A stretch of 58,007 bases of DNA from a virus: positions 1 through 58,007 of the IMG/VR virus record IMGVR_UViG_3300010370_000041. One strand, given 5' to 3'. This document shows positions 1 to 8,225 of the stretch, piece after piece. The notes below the pieces were generated by a model. The model worked only from the letters and a program-made list of their open reading frames with translations, was not told the DNA's origin and ran no database searches. Both the position numbers and the translations under genes were made by a program. The first letter of the stretch is position 1. The number at the start of each line of letters is the position of its first letter.

Positions 1-438
1 GACTTCAAGGTTAAAAATGGACTTATCGTCACTGGTGGCGGAAGTTTCGGAGGTACAGTAGATGTAGCAACTCCTACATTAGGTACCCACGCTGCTACTA
101 AGGCATATGTTGACTCAGTAGTAGGCGGTATGGAAGTTGGGGCTACCGCTCCCTCTACACCAGAAAATGGTGATTTATGGTTTGACACATTGACTTCAAG
201 AGTTAATGTTTATTATTCTGGATCATGGATTACAATGGCATCTATTGATGACACATTAAATCTACCCCAGCATATTCACGATACCGCTATCGATGGAACT
301 GGTTTCATAGTATCCCAGTTTATTACTGGCGGTAGTTTTAATGACCCACAAGGCTCTCCAGTAGATGGCGGATCCTTTAACACCAACTCATGGACCTTGG
401 TTTATGATGGTGGTAGCGCAGTAGATAACTTCAATTAA
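1..438 (+). CDS. Tail fibre-like protein, C-terminal part (5' truncated by window edge)
   Basis: The frame is open from base 1 to the stop at 436-438, so the gene begins upstream of the window; 145 residues are visible. An ATKAYVDSV motif near residue 37 is typical of phage tail-fibre/collar proteins, where it recurs between beta-structured repeats, and the same motif type recurs in the next gene. The rest is Gly/Ser/Thr-rich with APSTPENGDLWFD, a phrase common near the ends of fibre proteins. It is probably a virion surface component. The family assignment rests on motif style only; the exact role (fibre, collar, chaperone) cannot be told. Confidence 0.7.
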   Translation, partial: DFKVKNGLIVTGGGSFGGTVDVATPTLGTHAATKAYVDSVVGGMEVGATAPSTPENGDLWFDTLTSRVNVYYSGSWITMASIDDTLNLPQHIHDTAIDGTGFIVSQFITGGSFNDPQGSPVDGGSFNTNSWTLVYDGGSAVDNFN

Positions 439-447
439 AACTGATGT

Positions 448-453
448 TATAAT
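448..453 (+). promoter_or_regulatory. Extended -10 promoter upstream of fibre gene
   Basis: TGT-TATAAT lies ten bases after the stop of the preceding gene and about 44 bases before the next ATG. No good -35 hexamer sits 16-18 bases upstream, but the TG extension can compensate. The leader then carries the AAGGAG ribosome binding site at about 485. It matches the recurrent TGN-TATAAT motif of this genome. Confidence 0.5.
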
Positions 454-496
454 AAGCACAGAAATAAAACGGTAGAAATACCACAAGGAGAGATAA

Positions 497-2638
497 ATGG
501 CAACAAGAATGCAACAGCGCAGAGGAACCGCAGCACAGTGGACTGGCGCAAACCCAATTTTAGCAGCAGGTGAAATCGGTTTTGAAACCGATACAGGTAA
601 ATTTAAGATAGGTAATGGATCATCCACGTGGTCAGCCTTAAACTATTATGTAGATGCAAATGCAATTGTCGATGGTGCACCAGGACTACTTGATACTTTA
701 AATGAACTTGCAGCAGCCCTTGGCGATGACCCAGATTTTCTTGCTGATTTAGCACCAAAAGACTCTCCAACATTTATAGGTCAGCCAACAGCACCAACAC
801 CAGACTCAAATGACTCTTCTCAAAAAATTGCAACAACTGCATATGTACAAGCAAAGATTGATTATTTGATTAATGGTGCCCCTGGAGCATTAGATACACT
901 AGGTGAATTAGGTGATGCACTTAATAATGATCAAGCATTTTCAGTAACTGTAACCAATTCTATTGCAGGAAAAGTTGCTAAGAGTGGCGACACAATGACT
1001 GGCGCATTAACTCTTCCTGGAGATCCAACTTCTGATTTAGAGGCAGCAACAAAGGGATATACAGATACAAAGGTTGCTAAAACTGGAGACACAATGACAG
1101 GACCATTATTCCTTTCAGGTGCTCCAACACAAAATTTACATGCAGCAACAAAGGCATATGTAGAATCTTATTCTGATCAATCAGAATCCGATGCAAATAC
1201 CTATGCAGATAGTAAAATCTCTGAACATAATTCTGATACCACAAACGTACATGGAATTGTAGACACAACTTTGCTTGCTACACAAGCAGATATTACAGCA
1301 CATAATAATGATACAACAAATGTACATGGAATTGCTGATACTACTGTATTAGTAACAACTTCTGATTTATCTAGTCATACATCAGCAACAACAAACGTAC
1401 ATGGAATTGCAGATACATTAGCATTGGCTACAAAAACTTATGCTGATGATGCAGTATCAGTACACAATACAGATACAACAAATGTACACGGAATTGCTGA
1501 TACAGCAGATCTTGTTCTTACAGATGATGCTCGTCTATCTGATACAAGAACACCAACAGACAATACAGTTTCAACAGACAAAATTGTTAACTCTGCAGTA
1601 ACTGCAGTAAAACTTGCTGGTGACTCTGTAACAACTGCAAAAATTGAAGATGGCGCAGTAACTTCTGCTAAAATTGCAGACGGAACAATTGTAAATGATG
1701 ATATTAATGCTTCAGCAGCAATTGCACAGTCTAAGATTGCAGATCTCACTACAGATCTTGCTGCAAAGGCTCCACTAGAATCACCAACATTTACTGGTAC
1801 CGTTGCAGGTATCACAAAGTCTATGGTAGGACTTGGAAATGTTGATAACACATCTGATGCTAATAAGCCAGTTTCAACTGCTACACAAACAGCACTTGAC
1901 CTAAAGGCTGACAAGGCAGCACCAACATTTACTGGAACAGTTACAGCATCAAACGACCTTGTTGTTGATGGAAACCTAACTGTTAACGGTACAACATTCA
2001 ACGCATCATCAACATCTATCGTAATTGAAGATAACATGGTTCAACTTGCTCACCAGAATGCTGCTAACGCAGTAGACCTTGGTCTTGTTGTAGCATACAA
2101 CGATGGTGCAGCAAAGCACTCAGGTATCGTAAGAGACGTATCTGATGATAAGTGGAAGTTGTTTAAGGGTGTAACTTCAGAGCCAACAACAACAGTTAAC
2201 TTTGGTCAGGGATCACTTGACAACCTTGCAGTTGCAGCACTTGAAGCAACAACTGTAACCGCTTCATCTGGTGTAGTGTTCTCAGACGGTACACAGACAA
2301 AGGAAGGCGTTCCTTCAAGAACTGCAATTACTCAGGTAACAGCAGCATACAACTTGTCTACAGGTGGTTTAGCACTAAGAGACGGTTTAATTGAAGTTAG
2401 CCATACTGGTGGATCAGCAGTTACATTAACAATTCCTGCAGACTCTACAACTAACTACCCAGTTGGAACATCCATCGATGTTTTGAGAACAAATACAGGT
2501 GGAGTTACAATTGCTGGTGCAGCAACCGTAACAGTTAATGCTACACCAGGCTTAAACCTAAGAGCACAATGGTCTTCTGCAACTCTATTCAAGAGAGCAG
2601 CAAACCTTTGGGTAGTAATGGGCGACCTCTCAGCATAA
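497..2638 (+). CDS. Tail fibre protein with repeated collar and VHGI motifs
   Basis: This 713-residue protein begins with RRGTAAQW...GEIGFETDTGKFKIG (residues about 8-40), the signature of the N-terminal domain of phage tropism-determinant/tail-fibre proteins. ATTAYVQ/ATKGYTD/ATKAYVE motifs recur at about 112, 185 and 217. Four DTTNVHGIADT-type repeats occupy residues 243-334, followed by DDARLSDTRTP, PTFTGTV and GLGNVDNTSD phrases, all common in phage fibres. The C-terminus is Thr/Ala-rich and beta-like. AAGGAG precedes ATG 497 at good spacing. It is likely a receptor-binding or adhesin fibre; the exact virion position is unknown. Confidence 0.82.
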   Translation: MATRMQQRRGTAAQWTGANPILAAGEIGFETDTGKFKIGNGSSTWSALNYYVDANAIVDGAPGLLDTLNELAAALGDDPDFLADLAPKDSPTFIGQPTAPTPDSNDSSQKIATTAYVQAKIDYLINGAPGALDTLGELGDALNNDQAFSVTVTNSIAGKVAKSGDTMTGALTLPGDPTSDLEAATKGYTDTKVAKTGDTMTGPLFLSGAPTQNLHAATKAYVESYSDQSESDANTYADSKISEHNSDTTNVHGIVDTTLLATQADITAHNNDTTNVHGIADTTVLVTTSDLSSHTSATTNVHGIADTLALATKTYADDAVSVHNTDTTNVHGIADTADLVLTDDARLSDTRTPTDNTVSTDKIVNSAVTAVKLAGDSVTTAKIEDGAVTSAKIADGTIVNDDINASAAIAQSKIADLTTDLAAKAPLESPTFTGTVAGITKSMVGLGNVDNTSDANKPVSTATQTALDLKADKAAPTFTGTVTASNDLVVDGNLTVNGTTFNASSTSIVIEDNMVQLAHQNAANAVDLGLVVAYNDGAAKHSGIVRDVSDDKWKLFKGVTSEPTTTVNFGQGSLDNLAVAALEATTVTASSGVVFSDGTQTKEGVPSRTAITQVTAAYNLSTGGLALRDGLIEVSHTGGSAVTLTIPADSTTNYPVGTSIDVLRTNTGGVTIAGAATVTVNATPGLNLRAQWSSATLFKRAANLWVVMGDLSA
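1225..1498 (+). repeat. Four coding repeats (H..DTTNVHGIADT) in the fibre gene
   Basis: Four copies of a roughly 75-85 base unit encode histidine, three to five variable residues, then (A/D)TTNVHGI(A/V)DT. The core acaacaaa(c/t)gtaca(t/c)ggaattg is almost identical between copies, with differences mostly at third positions. This is a coding repeat, not a CRISPR: there are no equal unique spacers and the frame is kept throughout. Confidence 0.85.
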
Positions 2639-2669
2639 CAAAATTTAATATAAGAAAAAGGAGAATAGC

Positions 2670-3734
2670 ATGGCATCAAGCAAAAAGAGAGGTATCAAAT
2701 CCTCAGCACAGGATAATTTCTTACAACCAGATCCCGTAACAGGTTTGAGTGGTACTGATGTTGGAACAAACAGATCATTCGGTAATGGTGCTGTTAATTT
2801 ATCTTGGTCTTTGCCTGCCACTTCTCCTGCAGCAACTTCATATACTATTACAACTTCACCAGCAACAACAACTGTAACTACTGGTAACTCAAACACCTCT
2901 TATACATTTACTGGTTTAGCAGCAGGATCTTACACATTTACTGTAGTTGGCACAAATGCTGCAGGTACGGCAAACCCAACAACTAGCGCATCAGTTGATG
3001 TAACTACCGTTCCAGGAACTCCAACTGGTGTAAGTGCATCTGCAACATCAGCAAATACTAATACTATATCTTGGACTGCCCCAGCAACAGGTGGTAAAGC
3101 CATCACTTCCTATACAATTACTGGTTCTGACGGATCAAGTTATACAGGTATTTCTGCTGGAGCAACATCATATGCTGCTAATGACCCAGGAGTAAACCCA
3201 GGATCTCAGACATACACAATTGTTGCTATAAATGCTAATGGTACAGGTGCAGGTGCCACTACTGGCTCTGTTACAACTACCCCGCCATTCTTCCCATTCT
3301 TCCCACCATTCTTCCCACCATTCTTCCCATTTTTCCCACCATTCTTCCCACCCTTCTTCCCATTCTTCCCACCATTCTTCCCACCCTTCTTCCCATTCTT
3401 CCCATTCTTCCCACCGTTCTTCCCATTCTTCCCATTCTTCCCATTCTTCCCACCGTTCTTCCCATTCTTCCCATTCTTCCCACCGTACTTCGTACCACCA
3501 TTCTTCCCACCGTTCTTCCCATTCTTCCCATTCTTCCCACCGTACTTCGTACCACCATTCTTCCCACCATTCTTCCCATTCTTCCCATCGTTTACAGGTT
3601 CTTCACTAACCTATTGCCCGACACTGGGTCGTAACGTACCGACATCTGGATATCCAGGAAACTGCCCAGGTATGAGATTCGATGAAGACTCTTTACAAAA
3701 TGGAGGAGAAATTCCAGGATCTCAAGTTTGGTAA
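2670..3734 (+). CDS. Fibronectin type III protein with Phe-Phe-Pro repeat tract
   Basis: This 354-residue protein has two fibronectin type III-like domains at about residues 20-108 and 110-202 (NLSWSLP, SYTITTSP, YTFTGLAAGSYTFTVVGTN; TISWTAP, SYTITGSDG). Residues 205-306 are a low-complexity tract of FFP and FFPP units with two YFVPP interruptions. The C-terminal tail holds two cysteines (TYCPTL, GNCPG). AAGGAG precedes ATG 2670. FN3 domains are common on phage tails and capsids, so a virion-surface role is likely. The FFP tract matches no family I recognise. It is the last gene before the oxygenase island, which makes it a candidate modification substrate (inference). Confidence 0.75.
   Translation: MASSKKRGIKSSAQDNFLQPDPVTGLSGTDVGTNRSFGNGAVNLSWSLPATSPAATSYTITTSPATTTVTTGNSNTSYTFTGLAAGSYTFTVVGTNAAGTANPTTSASVDVTTVPGTPTGVSASATSANTNTISWTAPATGGKAITSYTITGSDGSSYTGISAGATSYAANDPGVNPGSQTYTIVAINANGTGAGATTGSVTTTPPFFPFFPPFFPPFFPFFPPFFPPFFPFFPPFFPPFFPFFPFFPPFFPFFPFFPFFPPFFPFFPFFPPYFVPPFFPPFFPFFPFFPPYFVPPFFPPFFPFFPSFTGSSLTYCPTLGRNVPTSGYPGNCPGMRFDEDSLQNGGEIPGSQVW
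3282..3587 (+). repeat. TTCTTCCCA-type repeat tract coding (FFP)n
   Basis: About 300 bases are built of 9- and 12-base units (ttcttccca, ttcttcccacca). The tract is almost pure pyrimidine on the + strand and encodes about 26 Phe-Phe pairs separated by one or two prolines. A 57-base unit encoding YFVPP plus FFP units occurs twice, starting at 3486 and 3543. Phe is TTC in all but one codon although the genome is AT-rich, which points to expansion by unit duplication or to strong codon selection. Confidence 0.9.
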
Positions 3735-3750
3735 AATAAAAATATAAAAG

Positions 3751-3787
3751 TTATACCACATCAATAATATGGTGTGGTATAATTTTT
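3751..3787 (+). terminator. Hairpin terminator, 3' arm containing a -10 box
   Basis: A perfect 10-base inverted repeat, ttataccaca (3751-3760) and tgtggtataa (3773-3782), with a 12-base loop, is followed directly by ttttt. This fits a rho-independent terminator for the fibre genes. The 3' arm also contains TGG-TATAAT, so the element may end one transcript and start the next. Confidence 0.65.
3778..3783 (+). promoter_or_regulatory. Extended -10 promoter of the oxygenase island
   Basis: TGG-TATAAT is embedded in the 3' arm of the preceding hairpin, 36 bases before ATG 3820, leaving a short leader with an aaggga ribosome binding site at about 3809. It is the only promoter-like element before the first oxygenase gene, and the genes that follow overlap or nearly abut. 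Confidence 0.55.
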
Positions 3788-3819
3788 ATATAGTGTTTTT
3801 TTGATGCAAGGGAGTAATT

Positions 3820-4542
3820 ATGAATATTTATGATGAAAATTCTAATCCATGGTTTACAAAAGATAGATCAGAAACAGCATCTAATAGAATGAATATAAAA
3901 ACAATATCAAACAATATCATTGTTGAAAATCCAGGATTAGGCTTAAATGTATATAGAAATGTTTTCTCAAAAGAAGATTCTGAAAGATATATATCTATAC
4001 TTGAGTCAAACTTAGGTGGTAACGGCAAATATGTTTGGTCAGAGGCTCAGGTAACAAACTCAAATACGCCAATTAAAAGAGCAAGGGATTGTGTTGATTT
4101 TAAATATAAGCAAGAAAATTTAGGTCCAAGAGATGAGCATAACGCAGAACTTATTGATCTACATCAAGAGATATATGAAAAGTTAAAATTTTGTGTAGAT
4201 GATTATGCTAGGTATTGGGGCATTAATGTTATTTATTATGAAGCCTTTAACTTTGTAAAGTATGAGGGCGAGGGCAAACACTTCAATATTCACGCAGATC
4301 ATGGTCCAGCATATAATGCTACTGTTTCTGCAGTTATATATATTAACGACGACTACGAGGGCGGAGAGATACAATTTCCAAGACTAGATGGCTATACTCT
4401 TACCCCAAAGGTTGGAGATATTGCTATCTTTCCATCTAACTACATTTATGAGCATGCATCTTTGCCAATGAAAAGCGGTACAAAGTATTGCGTAGTTATT
4501 ATGACTGACATTAATGAGTTAGGTCATAAACATGTCGTTTAA
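3820..4542 (+). CDS. 2OG-Fe(II) oxygenase 1 (prolyl-4-hydroxylase-like)
   Basis: This 240-residue protein ends in a complete 2-oxoglutarate/Fe(II) dioxygenase core: iron ligands H158 and D160 (NIHADHG), a YINDDYEGGEIQFP strand-turn, distal ligand H212 (YEHASLP) and K222 as the likely 2-oxoglutarate carboxylate ligand (SGTKYCVV). Family members hydroxylate protein side chains or small molecules using O2 and 2-oxoglutarate; the substrate here is unknown. It shares RDCVDFK and the core with the oxygenase at 5315, so the two are close paralogues. Its end overlaps the next gene by 11 bases. It is first in a seven-oxygenase array just after the Pro-rich repeat protein. Confidence 0.88.
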   Translation: MNIYDENSNPWFTKDRSETASNRMNIKTISNNIIVENPGLGLNVYRNVFSKEDSERYISILESNLGGNGKYVWSEAQVTNSNTPIKRARDCVDFKYKQENLGPRDEHNAELIDLHQEIYEKLKFCVDDYARYWGINVIYYEAFNFVKYEGEGKHFNIHADHGPAYNATVSAVIYINDDYEGGEIQFPRLDGYTLTPKVGDIAIFPSNYIYEHASLPMKSGTKYCVVIMTDINELGHKHVV

Positions 4543-5305
4543 TCTTGCTATATTTAAATCATACAGGCCGTGGCTTAATAAAGAAAGTGCATCTGTTCCA
4601 GTGCCAACACAAGATGTTATACCACAATGGTATAAAGAAGCAGATAGATTTGCAAAAAATCCTTTTACAAATGAATATTATAAGGCACCTAAAGAGGTTT
4701 GTCCTTTTCCAAAAGAAGGCACTGTAGACGACTACGGAAAGATTCCTACATGGAAAGCATGTCCAGCAATAATGGATGCTTTTATGACTGGGTATGTTTT
4801 CAAAACTCCTTGTGACATAACATTTTTTAAAGATAGTCGTGGCGTAATTAGTGTTAAGGTTAGTGACCCAAGATGTAATGATTTTGTAAGTTATAGACCA
4901 CCCATGCCACAGTTTGAACACCCTAAAGGATTTTATAAAGATCATTTTGCATGGATGCCAGATTGGGGATTAGAATTACCAGAAGGATATAGTGCTTTAT
5001 TTATGACCCCAATGAATAGGTTTGATTTACCATTTATAAATACAACTGGAGTTGTTGATTCAGATAAGGTCGGTATTTTAGGAAGTTTTCCATTTTTCAT
5101 AGCAGAAGGTTGGGAAGGAACAATACCTGCAGGCACTCCATTTTTACAGGTATTGCCATTTAAAAGGGAAAACTGGGAGCATAATATTGAAATTTTAGAT
5201 CAGTCAAAGATATATGCTAAAATGGTAGATAACGCAAACTTTTATCGTCAACCAGATGGCGGGGTATATAAAAGTAAAATATGGACAAGAAGAGAGTATA
5301 AATAG
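4532..5305 (+). CDS. DUF6065-like protein 1
   Basis: This 257-residue protein is of unknown biochemical function. The phrases MTPMNRFDLPFINTTGVVDSD and TIPAGTPFLQVLPFKRENW resemble a family of phage and bacterial proteins I know as DUF6065. The name is from memory and should be confirmed. It has no signal peptide or membrane segment. It overlaps the first oxygenase and is followed nine bases later by a second one. Its homologue at 5998 sits in the same place behind the second oxygenase, so oxygenase and DUF6065-like protein look like a functional pair, perhaps enzyme plus substrate-handling partner (inference). Confidence 0.6.
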   Translation: MSFNLAIFKSYRPWLNKESASVPVPTQDVIPQWYKEADRFAKNPFTNEYYKAPKEVCPFPKEGTVDDYGKIPTWKACPAIMDAFMTGYVFKTPCDITFFKDSRGVISVKVSDPRCNDFVSYRPPMPQFEHPKGFYKDHFAWMPDWGLELPEGYSALFMTPMNRFDLPFINTTGVVDSDKVGILGSFPFFIAEGWEGTIPAGTPFLQVLPFKRENWEHNIEILDQSKIYAKMVDNANFYRQPDGGVYKSKIWTRREYK

Positions 5306-5314
5306 GAGCAACAC

Positions 5315-5998
5315 ATGAAAACATGGACAAGTAAAGAAAATCTTGGTAGCGGTATAACTTGCTATAGAGGTGTTATAAATAAAGATATAGACACCATTAA
5401 TAGATTAGAAAATATATTAGGAGAAGTTGCTCCATATGGCGAACTTTCTCCAGACGGGAAAAGATATCATTGGAACCCAGCATATGTTGGATATCAGCAA
5501 CTTATGCCAGAGTATAGAGATTGTGTGGATTTTAAGTTTAAAAAAACTGATATCGAAAGTGATACCTCTGAAGAGTCTTTAAAATTACAGGCATTGTGGC
5601 AAGATATTTATGATGTTCAGTTTCCAGCAGTAGAAGATTATAGAAGAGACTATAACATTATGGATTTAAAGTATTGGGAGGCGTTTAACTTTATAAAGTA
5701 TGGTCCAGGACAACACTTTCAAGAGCACCATGATCATGGATTTTCGTACAATTGTACAGTCTCACTTGTAGCATATGTTAATGATGACTACGATGGAGGA
5801 GAGTTGTTTTTTAGATTACAAAATTTAAATATAAAACCTCAAGCAGGAGATCTTTATATTTTCCCTTCAAACTATATGTATCCTCATAGAGCAATGCCAG
5901 TACACTCTGGAACAAAGTATTCTATAGTGACTATGCTAGACTACAGTGGTAAATATCATACTCCAGATATGTATGATCCAAAGTGGGCAAATGAGTAA
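5315..5998 (+). CDS. 2OG-Fe(II) oxygenase 2 (paralogue of oxygenase 1)
   Basis: This 227-residue protein has its iron-binding triad at H138, D140 (EHHDHG) and H191 (YPHRAMP), with K201 in SGTKYSIV as the 2-oxoglutarate ligand. YVNDDYDGGELFF and RDCVDFKFK match oxygenase 1 closely. AGGAGC precedes ATG 5315. It ends one base into the next ATG (overlapping TAATG), so translation is coupled. The substrate is unknown; the prolyl-hydroxylase-like fold suggests hydroxylation of a peptide or similar ligand. With the following gene it repeats the two-gene arrangement of 3820-5305. Confidence 0.88.
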   Translation: MKTWTSKENLGSGITCYRGVINKDIDTINRLENILGEVAPYGELSPDGKRYHWNPAYVGYQQLMPEYRDCVDFKFKKTDIESDTSEESLKLQALWQDIYDVQFPAVEDYRRDYNIMDLKYWEAFNFIKYGPGQHFQEHHDHGFSYNCTVSLVAYVNDDYDGGELFFRLQNLNIKPQAGDLYIFPSNYMYPHRAMPVHSGTKYSIVTMLDYSGKYHTPDMYDPKWANE

Positions 5999-6705
5999 TG
6001 TTTAATATTAAGGTAGAAAAAACTCCAGATTCAATTTTTAATATAAATCCAATGTCTATAAAAAGAGATTGGATGGACGATACATCAGAGAAACATGCAT
6101 ATAGGTGTTTTCCAGTAACACAGGCAAATGTAATAGGCTGGAATCTTTCTTGTACAGAAGATATAATTTTTATGTGGGATGGCATTAATGATCGAACCGA
6201 TCAGCATGTTCAGATTACAAGTCCAAAAGGCTCTTATGGGGGAAGAGGTCAGTCTTCTATAAGCCTAAATACTGGATTAATTTTTAGAACAGATAAAGAT
6301 GTTAGTTTATGGACAATCAATCCAGTTAACTACTTTAATGATGATTTTGAAACTTTATCTAATTTAATAAGTACTTCATTTTATGATAATCCATTACCTT
6401 TAGCAATTAAGGCTAGACGAGCAAATGAAGAAGTAATTATTAAATCAGGAACCCCAATTGCTACAATTATACCAATATCTCTGGCTAATCTTAATAATAC
6501 TTCAATTGAAATATTTGATTATTCTGATTTAGATCAATCAAGAAATAAAGCAAACATGGAATATGGAAAAGCAGCACAGGTAGTAAATTCTTCAGGTCAA
6601 TGGACTGATTGGTACAGAGATGCTGTAAATGAAAAAGGTGAGTCTCTAGGATCTCACGAAGTAAAAACATTGAGGCTATCTGTAAAAGATAATAGGATAC
6701 GGTGA
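5998..6705 (+). CDS. DUF6065-like protein 2
   Basis: This 235-residue protein carries YRCFPVTQANVIGWNLSC near residue 40 and IKSGTPIATIIPISLANL near residue 160. The second region aligns with the IPAGTPFLQVLPFKRENW region of the product at 4532, so I regard them as divergent homologues (DUF6065-like; name from memory). The function is unknown. It starts in the stop of oxygenase 2. Its TGA stop forms the TG of an extended -10 box (TGA-TATAAT) that probably drives the next oxygenase. Confidence 0.58.
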   Translation: MFNIKVEKTPDSIFNINPMSIKRDWMDDTSEKHAYRCFPVTQANVIGWNLSCTEDIIFMWDGINDRTDQHVQITSPKGSYGGRGQSSISLNTGLIFRTDKDVSLWTINPVNYFNDDFETLSNLISTSFYDNPLPLAIKARRANEEVIIKSGTPIATIIPISLANLNNTSIEIFDYSDLDQSRNKANMEYGKAAQVVNSSGQWTDWYRDAVNEKGESLGSHEVKTLRLSVKDNRIR

Positions 6706-6711
6706 TATAAT
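6706..6711 (+). promoter_or_regulatory. Extended -10 promoter inside the oxygenase island
   Basis: TGA-TATAAT begins with the stop codon of the preceding gene and ends only three bases before the first of three consecutive ATG codons (6715, 6718, 6721). A transcription start 6-8 bases downstream would fall on the second ATG, so the mRNA is probably leaderless. There is no Shine-Dalgarno sequence here. Confidence 0.5.
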
Positions 6712-6714
6712 ATT

Positions 6715-7473
6715 ATGATGATGCCAGAAGAAGCAGTTACTGTAGTAAGAAAGCCATCCATAACTCCATCAGGATTTTTTGGTAGCGGTCCAGAAAATAT
6801 AATTGAATTAGAAAATTTTATGACTGAAGAAGAGGTTAATTTTTTAGATAAAGCAGCAAGAAGCATCACTGTTTGGGATGTAACGCAAAGTCATAGAAAT
6901 GAAAATGGAACAATAATTTATGATGCTGGGTTTTGGAAGGATAGGGTTGCAAGTGCACCGTCTTTAAATGAAAATGATCCAAGAATTGTTCCTGTTATCG
7001 TAGGTCTGTTTAATAGACTACAGCCAATTATCGAAGACTTTTTTAAAGTAAAAGTTCGTCCGACTGGACAAACAATTGTAAAGTGGAACCCAGGTCAGTT
7101 CCAAATGCCACATGCAGATAAAGAGTTGCATCAAGGAAAAGATGCTGGATTGCCAAATGACTTTCCTAATTATGATATAGCAAGTTTGTTCTATATTAAT
7201 GACGATTATGAGGGCGGTGAATTATACTTTCCACATCAAAAAATTCAATTTAAGCCAAAAAGAGGATCGGCATATTTTTTCCCAGGCGATATGAACTATG
7301 TGCATGGAGTTACTGAGGTGCAGAAATCAATGAGATACACCTGTCCATTTTTTTGGGAAATTTTAGAGCATACTGGAGAAGTTAAGCCAGATTTTTCTAA
7401 AAAGTATAATAGAATTTTCCCTACAGATGAAGAAATATCTAGTTGGGATCCTAGAAGAGGTATAAAAAAATGA
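6715..7473 (+). CDS. 2OG-Fe(II) oxygenase 3
   Basis: This is a 252-residue protein counted from the first of three ATGs; 6718 or 6721 may be the real start if the transcript is leaderless. The triad is H133, D135 (PHADKE) and H197 (YVHGVTE), with R207 (MRYTCPFFW) as the 2-oxoglutarate ligand. YINDDYEGGELYFP marks the family. It uses Arg where oxygenases 1 and 2 use Lys, and its N-terminal half is different, so it is a separate lineage. It overlaps the next gene by four bases (ATGA). The substrate is unknown. Confidence 0.88.
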   Translation: MMMPEEAVTVVRKPSITPSGFFGSGPENIIELENFMTEEEVNFLDKAARSITVWDVTQSHRNENGTIIYDAGFWKDRVASAPSLNENDPRIVPVIVGLFNRLQPIIEDFFKVKVRPTGQTIVKWNPGQFQMPHADKELHQGKDAGLPNDFPNYDIASLFYINDDYEGGELYFPHQKIQFKPKRGSAYFFPGDMNYVHGVTEVQKSMRYTCPFFWEILEHTGEVKPDFSKKYNRIFPTDEEISSWDPRRGIKK

Positions 7474-8225
7474 ATTTAACTAATAAAAATAGAATAACAA
7501 AAGATATAGTTATTTACGAAAATTTTATTGATAAGGATGTTGCTGCTAAGTTAGTCAATGTTTTAGACAAGCATGCAAAATTAGGCACAATTAACTGGAT
7601 GCCAATATCATTCTACGAATCATATTCTTCGGTTTTGCCACAAGATGACGATGAGCATGTTATTGCAGAAGGTTTGCCTGCAGATATATTTTCACAAATG
7701 AAGCAAGGCATTATTGAGGCAGTTGCAAGTGTTCATGACCTTGACCCAAAGATAATTTCTCAAATTGGATACCATACTCAAAAATGGGAGCCAGGCGCTT
7801 ATGCAAGAAAACATTCTGATAATACAGATGAGCACGGAAAATCTGGAGCATTTACAAGAAGTAGATATGCTGCGTTTTTATATCTAAACGATAATTTTGA
7901 GGGCGGATTATTACAATTTCCAGATCAAGACATAACAATACAGCCTAAAGTTGGAATGCTTGCCGCATTTGACGGTGGATTTAATAATATGCATGAAGTA
8001 ACCCTAATCACTAGCGGGGTTAGATATACAATAGGTTCATTCTGGGATGATCGTGAAGAAGATGCATACCCACAAGAACTCAGAGATGCCTGGGCTAAAG
8101 AGATGGAAGAAACCAGAGCATATCAAGAAAAAGAAAGAGCAGAATGGCAGAGTCTTTTAAAAGAAGGATATAAGATAGATATAAATGGAAATAAGTATAG
8201 AGTTGAGGATAGTCTAAATGATTGA
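7470..8225 (+). CDS. 2OG-Fe(II) oxygenase 4
   Basis: This 251-residue protein has triad H115, D117 (RKHSDNT) and H175 (NMHEVTL), with R185 in GVRYTIGSFW. YLNDNFEGGLLQFP is the family phrase. The C-terminal 60 residues are charged and helical (repeated Glu/Lys/Arg), extending past the catalytic core. It overlaps both neighbours by a few bases and is surely co-translated. Active-site residues are intact, so it should be catalytic; the substrate is not predictable from sequence. Confidence 0.87.
   Translation: MNLTNKNRITKDIVIYENFIDKDVAAKLVNVLDKHAKLGTINWMPISFYESYSSVLPQDDDEHVIAEGLPADIFSQMKQGIIEAVASVHDLDPKIISQIGYHTQKWEPGAYARKHSDNTDEHGKSGAFTRSRYAAFLYLNDNFEGGLLQFPDQDITIQPKVGMLAAFDGGFNNMHEVTLITSGVRYTIGSFWDDREEDAYPQELRDAWAKEMEETRAYQEKERAEWQSLLKEGYKIDINGNKYRVEDSLND

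Noticed and set aside
1225-1498. Regular repeats suggestive of a CRISPR array
   Set aside because: They are in-frame coding repeats with no unique spacers of constant length.
1438-2037. 199-residue open frame on the - strand in the fibre gene
   Set aside because: Mirror of a Thr/Ala-rich coding region; no start signal, and every supported gene is on the + strand.
3232-3609. Long + frame coding His/Ser repeats and a - frame coding Gly/Arg/Met repeats across the FFP tract
   Set aside because: Repeats of 9 and 12 bases without stops open every frame; the frame at 2670 has FN3 domains and a ribosome binding site.
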